DNA of 64,000 nucleotides from positions 524,713-588,712 of the forward strand of contig NZ_JBHTJI010000042.1 in NCBI RefSeq assembly GCF_042675665.1. Reading direction: 5' to 3'. The translations under genes and the position numbers were made by a program. This stretch comes from Mariniflexile jejuense (lineage in GTDB: Bacteria > Bacteroidota > Bacteroidia > Flavobacteriales > Flavobacteriaceae). Shown here piece by piece: positions 1 to 7,779 of this stretch. Below the pieces are notes generated by a model that did no database searches, had not been told where the DNA came from, and worked only from the letters and a program-made list of their open reading frames with translations. How positions within the stretch are numbered: position 1 is the stretch's first letter; each line of letters begins with the position of its first letter.

Positions 1-572
1 TAAAAGAAACTAATCCGGATACTATTTTAGATATTGCAACTGGAACAGGCGATTTAGCAATTAATTTAGCCGAAACCAATGCTACAAAAATTGTAGGTTT
101 TGATATTAGTAGCGGCATGCTAGAAATAGGCAAGCAAAAAGTTAAAAAGAAAGCTTTAGAAAGCAAAATAGACATGATTTTAGGCGATAGCGAAAACATG
201 CCTTTTGATGATAATAGCTTTGATGCCATAACAGTAGCTTTTGGTGTGCGTAATTTTGAAACTCTTGAAAATGGCTTAAAAGAAATTTATAGAGTTTTAA
301 AACCTAATGGAACATTTGTAATTTTAGAAACCTCTGTACCAACCAAAACGCCTTACAAACAGGGTTATAAATTTTACACCAAAAACATTTTACCACTTAT
401 TGGAAAAGCGTTTTCAAAAGACAGAAGTGCCTATAAATATTTATGTGAATCGGCTTCTGTTTTTCCTTATGGCGAAGCTTTAAACAATATTTTACGTAAA
501 ATTGGGTTTATAAATGTTGAAGATTTTCCGCAAACCTTTGGCGTTGCAACAATCTATAAATCGTCAAAATAA
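1..572 (+). CDS. ubiE: Demethylmenaquinone methyltransferase (UbiE/MenG), 5'-truncated by window edge
   Basis: The open frame runs in from the left edge (codons in phase with base 3), so roughly the first 50 residues of a ~240-residue protein are missing and about 190 are visible. SAM-binding motif I is seen as DIATGTGDLAI, upstream of the first internal ATG at 117, which is therefore not the start. Further class I methyltransferase features follow: FDISSGML, a NMPFDDNSFDAITVAFGVRN block and a typical UbiE C-terminus. In a menaquinone-using Bacteroidota it would perform the C-methylation of demethylmenaquinone. The stop lies 4 bases before porT, suggesting co-transcription. Confident of family; the 5' end cannot be judged. 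Confidence 0.93.
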   Translation, partial: KETNPDTILDIATGTGDLAINLAETNATKIVGFDISSGMLEIGKQKVKKKALESKIDMILGDSENMPFDDNSFDAITVAFGVRNFETLENGLKEIYRVLKPNGTFVILETSVPTKTPYKQGYKFYTKNILPLIGKAFSKDRSAYKYLCESASVFPYGEALNNILRKIGFINVEDFPQTFGVATIYKSSK

Positions 573-576
573 AACT

Positions 577-1305
577 ATGAAGCATTTTTTTGCATTACTA
601 TCTATTTTATTCATTATTGAAACTTCTAATGCACAGCTATTTAGAAAAGAAAAAGTAACTTATGATGCTAACCAAGGACGAGGTTCTACCGATAATAATT
701 TATTACGATGGGGCTATTTTTTAGGCATTAATAATTACGATTTCAACTTTGATTACAATGATGATTTACGCGATATTTACGTAAAACGTAGCCCAGGTTT
801 TAGTGTAGGTTTAATAGGAAATTTACGCATTAACGATTATTTAGATTTGCGTATGGAACCTGGTTTATTAATAACAACCAGAGAACTTTACTATAGCCAA
901 TCCTACTTTCAAGGTACAGCTTTTACAGATGTCGATTTGGTTCGCGAAGTTAAATCAACATATATACACTTACCTTTATTGTTAAAAGTTTCAACCAAAC
1001 GCATCAATAACTTTAAACCTTTTGTTGTTGGAGGTATATCTACAGCCTTAAATTTATCAAGTAATGAAGATAACCCCGATGATAATGCTAATGGGCAATT
1101 TAGAACAACCAAAAACAACTTATATTACGAACTTGGTTTTGGTATCGATTTTTACTTGTACAACTTTAAATTCACACCATCTATTCGCGGTCTTTTCGGT
1201 ATTAATGATGAATTAATACATGATGAAGATCCAAATAGCCCATGGACAAGCAACATAAACAGCATGAAAAGTAGAGGTGTTTTTATAAACTTTACGTTTC
1301 AATAA
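577..1305 (+). CDS. porT: PorT/SprT family type IX secretion outer-membrane protein
   Basis: The protein has about 242 residues, starting MKHFFALLSI with a signal peptide ending near SNAQ, followed by a beta-strand-rich region typical of small outer-membrane barrels of the PorT family (LRMEPGLLIT, YELGFGIDFY, GVFINFTFQ at the C-terminus). PorT (SprT in Flavobacterium) is needed for type IX secretion and gliding. I chose the ATG at 577 over an in-frame ATG at 514, because 514 lies inside ubiE and only the later start places the signal peptide at the N-terminus. The ubiE-porT neighbourhood is, to my knowledge, common in flavobacteria. The function is by family resemblance; no catalytic motif exists to check. 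Confidence 0.85.
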   Translation: MKHFFALLSILFIIETSNAQLFRKEKVTYDANQGRGSTDNNLLRWGYFLGINNYDFNFDYNDDLRDIYVKRSPGFSVGLIGNLRINDYLDLRMEPGLLITTRELYYSQSYFQGTAFTDVDLVREVKSTYIHLPLLLKVSTKRINNFKPFVVGGISTALNLSSNEDNPDDNANGQFRTTKNNLYYELGFGIDFYLYNFKFTPSIRGLFGINDELIHDEDPNSPWTSNINSMKSRGVFINFTFQ

Positions 1306-1363
1306 CTGCTTATTTTTTTATTGTTTACAACCTATTCAGCTTAACAACTTACTCCTAAACAAC

Positions 1364-2083
1364 TCACTGTCGTCTAAATTCACTCAACAAAATAGCAGTT
1401 GCAGTAGCTACATTTAAACTTTCGGTAGCTTGTAAATCGCCATATCTAGGAATGGCTATTTTTTCGGTTATAATAGCTTCTATTTCTTTTGAAACACCGT
1501 TAGCTTCATTACCCATAACCAAAATTCCTTTTTCGGGTAATCGTTTCTTGTAAACCGTTTCACCTTCCATAAAAGCACCAAAAACAGGCAACTCTGCTTC
1601 CTTTAAAAATGTGGTTAAATTAATGTAATTTATATTAACACGTGCTATAGAACCCATAGTAGATTGTATTACTTTTGGATTAAAACAATCTACAGTTTCA
1701 GTACTACAAACCAATTCTTTCACTCCAAACCAATCGCAAAGTCTAATAATAGTTCCTAAATTCCCTGGATCTCTAACAGCATCAAGTGCCACAACAAGTC
1801 CATTTGTTTCAATAGCTTTTGGCTTGGGTATTTTAAAAATTGCTAATGCTGTATTGGGCGTTGTTAAAAAACTAATTCGCTTTAAATCACTTTCTGAAAT
1901 TAAAACTTCAACTTTGGCATCAATATTGAATGTTTCTGTCGTATATAACGCATGAAGCTTTAAATGAGATTGCAAAAGTTCTTTGATGGTTTTAACACCT
2001 TCAACAACAAAAAAACCATGCTGCTGTCGTTGTTTTTTTTGCTTTAAACTGGTTATTAATTTTATCTGGTTTTTAGAAAGCAT
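1364..2083 (-). CDS. SpoU/TrmH family RNA 2'-O-ribose methyltransferase
   Basis: This 239-aa protein has the SPOUT (TrmH) domain in its second half with all three motifs visible: RDPGNLGTIIRLCDWFG (motif 1, Asn and Arg), LVMGNEANGVSKEI (motif 2), and IPRYGDLQATESLNVATATA (motif 3, SLNV). The N-terminal ~90 residues look like the RNA-binding domain found in 23S rRNA or tRNA 2'-O-methyltransferases (VEGVKTIKELL). The target nucleotide cannot be decided from the sequence; RlmB-like and TsnR-like proteins share these motifs. It is convergent with porT and divergent from the BamA/TamA-like gene. Confidence 0.9.
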   Translation of the reverse strand: MLSKNQIKLITSLKQKKQRQQHGFFVVEGVKTIKELLQSHLKLHALYTTETFNIDAKVEVLISESDLKRISFLTTPNTALAIFKIPKPKAIETNGLVVALDAVRDPGNLGTIIRLCDWFGVKELVCSTETVDCFNPKVIQSTMGSIARVNINYINLTTFLKEAELPVFGAFMEGETVYKKRLPEKGILVMGNEANGVSKEIEAIITEKIAIPRYGDLQATESLNVATATAILLSEFRRQ

Positions 2084-2178
2084 ATTAGTATATTAGAGTG
2101 TAATTTTTTATAAAGAAATGAAAAATGCAGTGGTTTGCATCTCAATTTTTTTAAATATTTTTTTCAATAGAAATAATG

Positions 2179-2186
2179 TATTTTTG
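2179..2186 (+). promoter_or_regulatory. Candidate Bacteroidota -7 box for the BamA/TamA-like gene
   Basis: TATTTTTG matches TAnnTTTG in the 265-base divergent intergenic region. No good TTTG -33 box lies 19-21 bases upstream, and the implied leader would be about 155 bases. In this A+T-rich DNA the match may be chance. Apart from this, I see nothing else in positions 2084-2348. Confidence 0.3.
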
Positions 2187-2348
2187 AATTTGCAAAACGT
2201 ATTTTTTAATTTAAGCACTTAAATAAAACCTGTTTCGTTTAATTAATTTTAATATCATTTAAAATGAGTCTTAAAAAACTCTGTAAAATAATCCAATTAT
2301 CAATATGCGAATTACATCTGTCCAATTTAAAAAAATAGAAATTAGCAG

Positions 2349-4886
2349 ATGAAACTACAGCTCTCAAAAATACTACTTTTAGTTTTAGTTACAGCCTACT
2401 TCTTTTCTTGTGATGCTGTAAAACGAGTTCCTGAAAACAGTTATTTACTTAATAACAACAAAGTTTTAGTAAATGGCAAAAAAGAACAAACCGAAACCAT
2501 AAACAACTTATTATACCAAAAACCCAACAGCAAAATTCCTGTTATTGGCATGCCGCTACGTTTGTTTATATACAACATGGCTCGAAACAAAAGAGATTCT
2601 TTATTTGAGGCTTGGTTAGATAAAAGCCCTAACCGTAGAGCTAGATTAACCAAACGACTATCAAAAAAACAACTTGATAAACTTAAACAATCGGCAATTG
2701 GATTTAATAATTGGTTACGAAAAACGGGCGAAGCACCAGTAATAATTAGTGAAGAAAAAGCCGAAAAATCTGTTAAAAGACTAGAAGATTACTATATAAA
2801 TAATGGTTGGTTTGATGTAAAAGCAAACCATACCATTTTGAAAACTGAAAAAAAACGGGCAGATATAGAATATACTGTTGAAACTGGTAAACCGTTTATA
2901 CTAGATAGTATTTCAGAAAAAATAAAATCACCCATAATTGATTCATTGTATCAAAAATTTAAAAAGTATAGTATAGTTAAGCAAAACGAACAGTACAAAT
3001 CCTATAATTTTTCACAAGAACGCGAACGTATTGCTAATGAATTGCGCAATTCTGGTGTGTACCATTTCAATCAAGATTATATTAATTTTGAAATGGATAC
3101 TATTGGTACAAATAAGAAAGTTAATGTTGAAGTTCAAATTCAAGATAGAGCTATTAGAACTCAAGATTCGGTTAAACGCGTACCTTTTAGCATATACAAA
3201 ATTAAAGATGTTAATATTATAACCGACTACACGTTTGAAAACAGAAACAAACCTTTTCAAGATTCTATAACTTTTGAAGGCTATAAAATTTACAGCTACA
3301 ACAAAATAAAATATAGAGCAAAAGCATTGGCAGATGCTGTATTTATTACACCAAATACAATATTTAAAGATAGTGATAGAACTCTTACTTACAGACACAT
3401 AAACGAACTACGCACATTTAAATACCCAAATATTGAATACATTGAAAATTCAGATAATACTCTAACGGATACTATTAGACTTACACCGTTAAAAAAATTC
3501 AGCTTAAGTTTCAGTACAGATGCTTCAACTAGTAATATTCAAACCATTGGATTCTCATTAAACCCAAGTTTATTAATTAGAAATGTTTTTAGAGGCGCAG
3601 AAACTTTAGAGTTATCGGCTATTGGTGCCATTGGAGCTTCAAAAAGTGGATCAAGAAACAATGTTAACGACCCATTTTTTGATATTAACGAAATTGGTGC
3701 TAATTTAAAATTAACCATACCCAGATTCTTTTTTCCGTTTAACACAGAAAAAATTATTCCTAAATACATGTCGCCAAGTACTAGAATTAGTTTGTCTACC
3801 ACCAGTCAAACCAACATAGGTTTAGATAAACAAACCTTTAGCGGTATTTTTAATTATAACTGGTCGCCTTCAAGCAAAGTTACAAACAGACTTGATGTAT
3901 TTAATATTCAATACGTTAGAAATCTAAAAGTTGAAAATTATTTTAAAATTTATGAAAATTCATTTAATTCGTTAAACAACATAGCGCAAAATGTTAATTA
4001 CATAAACCCAAATGAAAATTTAAACATCCCAACCGATACGAATGCTTTTTTAAGTTATGCCTTAAACACGCCTACTCCTAATGAAATATCACCAACACAA
4101 TTGGCAACCATTAGCAGTATTAACGAACGTAAAAACAGATTAACCGAAAACAACTTAATATTATCATCAAGTTTTAGCTTAACAAATGATGAACGAACCA
4201 ATTTATTTGATGACGATTTTTCAATTTTCCGCTTTAAGTTAGAATTGGCAGGAAATATTCTTTCAAGTTTATCAAGTGCCATCGGGCTTAATAAAAATTC
4301 TGATAACCGTTACGAACTTTTTAGCGTTGCCTATTCGCAATACGTAAAAACCGAATTTGATTATATTAAACACTGGAATTTAGGTAATAAAAACATACTT
4401 GCCACCAGAAGTTATTTTGGCATTGCCATACCTTATGGTAACTCTAACAACATACCATTTTCAAAAAGTTTCTTTGCTGGCGGACCAAATGATAACCGTG
4501 CTTGGACAGCGTATCGTTTAGGACCAGGAAGCTCTGCCTCTAGCAACGAGTTTAATGAAGCAAATTTAAAATTAGCATTAAGTGTAGAACAACGCTTCAA
4601 TATTTTCGCAAATTTAAACGGTGCTATTTTTGTAGATGCAGGAAACATTTGGAATGTATTAGATGATGTAACCGACACAAATGCAACATTCTCAAATTTT
4701 AGCTCTTTAAAAGATATTGCTGTTGGTTCAGGTTTTGGATTACGCTACGATTTTAGCTTTTTTGTTTTTCGTTTTGATATTGGCTTTAAAACCTACGATC
4801 CTTCATACCAAAACCAAAACCGTTGGTTTAACGACTATAATTTTTCCAACGCTGTTTACAATATTGGTATAAACTATCCTTTTTAA
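2349..4886 (+). CDS. BamA/TamA family outer-membrane barrel protein with lipobox
   Basis: This 845-aa protein is an Omp85-superfamily member. The N-terminus (LVTAYFFSCDAVKRVPENSY) is a lipoprotein signal with Cys at residue 21. Residues ~30-400 hold POTRA-like alpha/beta repeats (KKFSLSFSTDASTSN marks the transition to the barrel). The C-terminal half is a D15/bacterial surface antigen barrel, with the FAGGPNDNRAW loop region and a closing strand NIGINYPF ending in Phe, the usual outer-membrane insertion signal. It probably helps insert or translocate envelope proteins. It is not the main BamA, which lacks a lipobox; TamA-like or another paralogue fits better. It stands alone, divergent from the methyltransferase gene. 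Confidence 0.85.
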   Translation: MKLQLSKILLLVLVTAYFFSCDAVKRVPENSYLLNNNKVLVNGKKEQTETINNLLYQKPNSKIPVIGMPLRLFIYNMARNKRDSLFEAWLDKSPNRRARLTKRLSKKQLDKLKQSAIGFNNWLRKTGEAPVIISEEKAEKSVKRLEDYYINNGWFDVKANHTILKTEKKRADIEYTVETGKPFILDSISEKIKSPIIDSLYQKFKKYSIVKQNEQYKSYNFSQERERIANELRNSGVYHFNQDYINFEMDTIGTNKKVNVEVQIQDRAIRTQDSVKRVPFSIYKIKDVNIITDYTFENRNKPFQDSITFEGYKIYSYNKIKYRAKALADAVFITPNTIFKDSDRTLTYRHINELRTFKYPNIEYIENSDNTLTDTIRLTPLKKFSLSFSTDASTSNIQTIGFSLNPSLLIRNVFRGAETLELSAIGAIGASKSGSRNNVNDPFFDINEIGANLKLTIPRFFFPFNTEKIIPKYMSPSTRISLSTTSQTNIGLDKQTFSGIFNYNWSPSSKVTNRLDVFNIQYVRNLKVENYFKIYENSFNSLNNIAQNVNYINPNENLNIPTDTNAFLSYALNTPTPNEISPTQLATISSINERKNRLTENNLILSSSFSLTNDERTNLFDDDFSIFRFKLELAGNILSSLSSAIGLNKNSDNRYELFSVAYSQYVKTEFDYIKHWNLGNKNILATRSYFGIAIPYGNSNNIPFSKSFFAGGPNDNRAWTAYRLGPGSSASSNEFNEANLKLALSVEQRFNIFANLNGAIFVDAGNIWNVLDDVTDTNATFSNFSSLKDIAVGSGFGLRYDFSFFVFRFDIGFKTYDPSYQNQNRWFNDYNFSNAVYNIGINYPF

Positions 4887-4977
4887 AGCTTCAATAAGTA
4901 TTTAAAAACTATAACGTTTTAGTGCCTTTTTAATATTTTAAAGACTACAAATGGTTCCTAAATATTTAAAAAATGAT

Positions 4978-4985
4978 TACTTTTG
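4978..4985 (+). promoter_or_regulatory. Candidate -7 box for fbaA
   Basis: TACTTTTG fits TAnnTTTG and lies 33 bases before the fbaA ATG, a typical leader length. The -33 position has no TTTG, only a weak TGG. Confidence 0.45.
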
Positions 4986-5018
4986 AAACTTACAAACTAA
5001 AATCAAAATCAAATAATT

Positions 5019-6086
5019 ATGGGACACAACATAAAACCAGGAGTTGCCACAGGACAAGAAGTTCAAGCCATTTTTAAACTAGCAAAAGAAAAAGGTTTTG
5101 CTTTACCTGCTGTAAACGTAATCGGTTCAGATACCATTAACGGTGTATTAGAAACTGCAGCTGCTTTAAATGCGCCTGTAATTATACAATTCTCTAATGG
5201 TGGTGCACAATTTAATGCAGGAAAAGGTTTAAATAACGATGGGCAAAAAGCAGCTATTGCTGGTGCTATTGCTGGTGCAAAACACGTTCATACATTGGCA
5301 GAAGCTTATGGTGTTCCTGTAATTTTACATACAGACCACTGTGCAAAAAAATTACTTCCTTGGATTGATGGTATGCTAGATGCTAGTGAAAAACATTTCG
5401 CTGAAACCGGAAAATCACTTTTTAGTTCTCATATGATAGATCTTTCAGAAGAACCAATTGAAGAAAACATTGAAATTTGCAAACAATACCTTGCACGTAT
5501 GAGCAAAATGGGAATGACTTTGGAAATTGAATTAGGTATTACTGGTGGTGAAGAAGATGGTGTTGATAACAGCGATGTTGATGATTCTAAACTATACACA
5601 CAACCTGAAGAAGTTGCTTATGCTTATGAAGAATTAAGTAAAGTAAGCGACCAATTTACAATTGCTGCTGCTTTTGGAAATGTACATGGTGTTTACAAAC
5701 CAGGAAATGTAAAATTAACTCCGAAAATTTTAAAAAATTCTCAAGATTATATATCTAAAAAATACGGTGTTGGTCATAATCATATCGATTTTGTATTCCA
5801 CGGTGGTTCTGGTTCTTCAGTTGAAGAAATTCGCGAAGGTATAAGCTACGGTGTCATTAAAATGAATATTGATACCGATTTACAATATGCGTTTATGGCA
5901 GGAATTCGTGATTATATGGGTAGTAAATCTGAATACTTAAAAGGTCAAATTGGTAACCCTGAAGGAGATGATTCACCAAACAAAAAATATTACGATCCAC
6001 GTGTTTGGTTACGTGAAGGTGAAAAAACATTTATTGAGCGTTTAAAACAAGCGTTTCAAGATTTAAACAATGTGAATACACTATAA
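5019..6086 (+). CDS. fbaA: Class II fructose-bisphosphate aldolase
   Basis: This 355-aa protein matches the E. coli FbaA-type (class IIA) aldolase in length and motifs. It is a zinc enzyme that reversibly cleaves fructose-1,6-bisphosphate to DHAP and glyceraldehyde-3-phosphate. Metal and catalytic segments are visible: HTDHCAKKLLPW (Asp and His of the active site), TLEIELGITGGEEDG, AAFGNVHGVYKPGNV and HIDFVFHGGSGSS (phosphate loop), then IKMNIDTDLQYAF. The start ATG gives MGHNIKPGV. It is a single gene with its own terminator, as expected for a central glycolytic and gluconeogenic enzyme. Confidence 0.97.
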   Translation: MGHNIKPGVATGQEVQAIFKLAKEKGFALPAVNVIGSDTINGVLETAAALNAPVIIQFSNGGAQFNAGKGLNNDGQKAAIAGAIAGAKHVHTLAEAYGVPVILHTDHCAKKLLPWIDGMLDASEKHFAETGKSLFSSHMIDLSEEPIEENIEICKQYLARMSKMGMTLEIELGITGGEEDGVDNSDVDDSKLYTQPEEVAYAYEELSKVSDQFTIAAAFGNVHGVYKPGNVKLTPKILKNSQDYISKKYGVGHNHIDFVFHGGSGSSVEEIREGISYGVIKMNIDTDLQYAFMAGIRDYMGSKSEYLKGQIGNPEGDDSPNKKYYDPRVWLREGEKTFIERLKQAFQDLNNVNTL

Positions 6087-6108
6087 AACAATTGTATTAT
6101 TAAGTTAT

Positions 6109-6136
6109 AAAAATCCTGTTTAAAGCAGGATTTTTT
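6109..6136 (+). terminator. Rho-independent terminator of fbaA
   Basis: AAAATCCTG and CAGGATTTTTT form a short stem around a TTTAAAG loop and end in a T run, 25 bases after the fbaA stop. Confidence 0.85.
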
Positions 6137-6212
6137 CATTTATAAATACTTACAAAAAATTATTTCACCAATAAAAAAGGTAAGGTGTTACACCAAAATT
6201 AAAATAAAACTT

Positions 6213-6220
6213 TAATTTTG
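6213..6220 (+). promoter_or_regulatory. Candidate -7 box for accD
   Basis: TAATTTTG fits TAnnTTTG. It would give a leader of about 100 bases before accD. There is no clear -33 box, so confidence is low. Confidence 0.35.
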
Positions 6221-6328
6221 TAATCTAGCTTTTGGCTTTAGCTATGTTAAAAAAAAGCCTAAAACCCTAACAAATAACGATATAAGGTTTTAAAATCTGA
6301 AATCGTAAATTATAAATCGCGAATCATT

Positions 6329-7186
6329 ATGTCTTGGTTTAAAAGAAAAACAAAAGGAATTACAACCACAACTCAAGAAAAAAAAGATACCCCTAAAGGG
6401 CTTTGGTATAAATCGCCTACTGGAAAAATAGTAGATACTGACGAACTTGAAAAAAACTTCTACGTAAGTCCAGAAGATGGCTACCACGTTAGAATTGGTA
6501 GTAAAGAATATTTCGAAATTCTTTTTGATGACAATAAATTTAAAGAGTTAGATGCCAACCTAGAATCAAAAGACCCATTAAAATTTATTGACACTAAAAA
6601 ATATCCAGATCGCTTAAAATCGGCTCAAGAAAAAACACATTTAAAAGATGCTATTCGTGTTGGTGTAGGCAAATCTAAAGGAAAAGATCTTGTTGTAGCT
6701 TGTATGGATTTTGCGTTTATTGGTGGTTCTATGGGAAGTGTTGTTGGTGAAAAAATTGCACGTGCTGCTGATTATTCATTAAAGAAGAACATTCCTTTGA
6801 TGGTAATTTCAAAATCTGGTGGCGCACGCATGATGGAAGCTGCATTATCGTTAATGCAATTAGCAAAAACATCAGTAAAATTAGCTCAATTGGCAGATGC
6901 TGGTATTCCTTACATTTCATTATGTACCGATCCAACTACAGGTGGCACAACCGCTTCGTTTGCTATGTTAGGTGATATTAATATTGCTGAACCTGGTGCT
7001 CTAATTGGGTTTGCTGGACCTCGTGTTGTGAAAGATACTACTGGAAAAGATTTACCAGAAGGTTTTCAAACATCAGAGTTTTTACTAGAACATGGTTTCT
7101 TGGATTTTATAACCTTAAGAAAAGACCTGAAAAACAGAGTAAATCAGTATTTAGATTTAATTTTAAATCAGCCTTTAAGAGCTTAA
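6329..7186 (+). CDS. accD: Acetyl-CoA carboxylase carboxyltransferase subunit beta, zinc-finger-less
   Basis: This 285-aa protein is the beta subunit of the carboxyltransferase that moves the carboxyl group from biotin to acetyl-CoA, making malonyl-CoA for fatty acid synthesis. The crotonase-like core is well conserved: FAFIGGSMGSVVGEK, SKSGGARMMEA, TDPTTGGTTASFAMLGD, LIGFAGPRVV. The N-terminus aligns with the E. coli zinc ribbon (GLWYKSPTGKI, ELEKNFYVSPEDGYH), but none of the four zinc-ligand cysteines is present; there is no Cys in the first 60 residues. accA is not in the window. The family assignment is secure. Confidence 0.96.
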   Translation: MSWFKRKTKGITTTTQEKKDTPKGLWYKSPTGKIVDTDELEKNFYVSPEDGYHVRIGSKEYFEILFDDNKFKELDANLESKDPLKFIDTKKYPDRLKSAQEKTHLKDAIRVGVGKSKGKDLVVACMDFAFIGGSMGSVVGEKIARAADYSLKKNIPLMVISKSGGARMMEAALSLMQLAKTSVKLAQLADAGIPYISLCTDPTTGGTTASFAMLGDINIAEPGALIGFAGPRVVKDTTGKDLPEGFQTSEFLLEHGFLDFITLRKDLKNRVNQYLDLILNQPLRA

Positions 7187-7255
7187 TCATAATTTCAATT
7201 TACAAAGCTCATTATCAATGAGATTTAAATTCAAATCAAGATTTAAAACTTTTTA

Positions 7256-7279
7256 ACTTTAAACTTTAAACTTTAAACT
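7256..7279 (+). repeat. Short tandem repeat upstream of rpsO
   Basis: A 7-base unit, CTTTAAA, is repeated three times in perfect tandem with a degenerate copy before it. It lies where the -33 region of the rpsO promoter would be. Confidence 0.8.
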
Positions 7280-7288
7280 CAAAAACAC

Positions 7289-7296
7289 TATATTTG
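7289..7296 (+). promoter_or_regulatory. Candidate -7 box for rpsO
   Basis: TATATTTG is a perfect TAnnTTTG and sits 55 bases before the rpsO ATG. The -33 region is occupied by the CTTTAAA tandem repeat rather than TTTG. Confidence 0.5.
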
Positions 7297-7350
7297 CCGC
7301 TCGAAAGATAGACTTTCGTGTACATAAAAATTATTTACAACAATATTAGC

Positions 7351-7620
7351 ATGTATTTAGCAAAAGAAGTAGTAGAAGGTATCTTCGCAAAACACGGTAA
7401 AGGAGCAAACGACACTGGTTCTGCAGAAGGACAAATTGCGTTATTTACGCACAGAATTAACCACTTAACTGAGCACTTAAAAAAGAATCGTAAAGATTAT
7501 AACACAGAGCGTTCTTTAGTGAAATTAGTAGGAAAGCGTCGTGCTTTACTAGATTACTTAACTAAGAAAGATATCTTAAGATATCGTGCCATAGTAAAAG
7601 AATTAGGATTAAGAAAATAA
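7351..7620 (+). CDS. rpsO: 30S ribosomal protein S15
   Basis: The ATG at 7351 gives exactly 89 residues, the standard S15 length; the in-frame GTG at 7318 would add 11 residues with no counterpart in the family. Diagnostic segments are DTGSAEGQIALFTHRINHLTEHLK-like helices, then LVKLVGKRRALLDYL and RYRAIVKELGLRK. S15 binds the central domain of 16S rRNA early in 30S assembly. It is followed by a strong terminator and then pnp, the rpsO-pnp pairing known from many bacteria, where PNPase turns over the rpsO mRNA. Confidence 0.97.
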   Translation: MYLAKEVVEGIFAKHGKGANDTGSAEGQIALFTHRINHLTEHLKKNRKDYNTERSLVKLVGKRRALLDYLTKKDILRYRAIVKELGLRK

Positions 7621-7621
7621 G

Positions 7622-7648
7622 AAAAAGAGGCTTTTTAGCCTCTTTTTT
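7622..7648 (+). terminator. Terminator of rpsO
   Basis: AAAAAGAGGCT and AGCCTCTTTTT form an 11-bp perfect stem with a TTTT loop and T tail, immediately after the rpsO stop. Confidence 0.92.
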
Positions 7649-7779
7649 GTTTAAAAAATAACTCTGCGTAGAGTATAAACACGTTTTGAAGAAGCTTATT
7701 ATAGTTTTTCATTGGTCAACACACAACAACTACACACAACAACACAACGACCATTGTTTAATTAGAATTAAAAAAATTT

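Noticed and set aside
514..576. Longer N-terminus for PorT starting at the ATG at 514
   Set aside because: It would overlap ubiE by 59 bases and bury the signal peptide; ATG 577 puts the signal peptide at the N-terminus.
2264..2338. A 24-codon reading frame (MSLKKLCKII...) before the BamA/TamA-like gene
   Set aside because: Too short, no promoter or family support, and such frames are frequent in A+T-rich spacers.
3012..3398. Antisense and out-of-frame open frames inside large genes, such as the BamA/TamA-like gene
   Set aside because: They overlap strongly supported coding sequence and have compositions expected of complementary or shifted frames.
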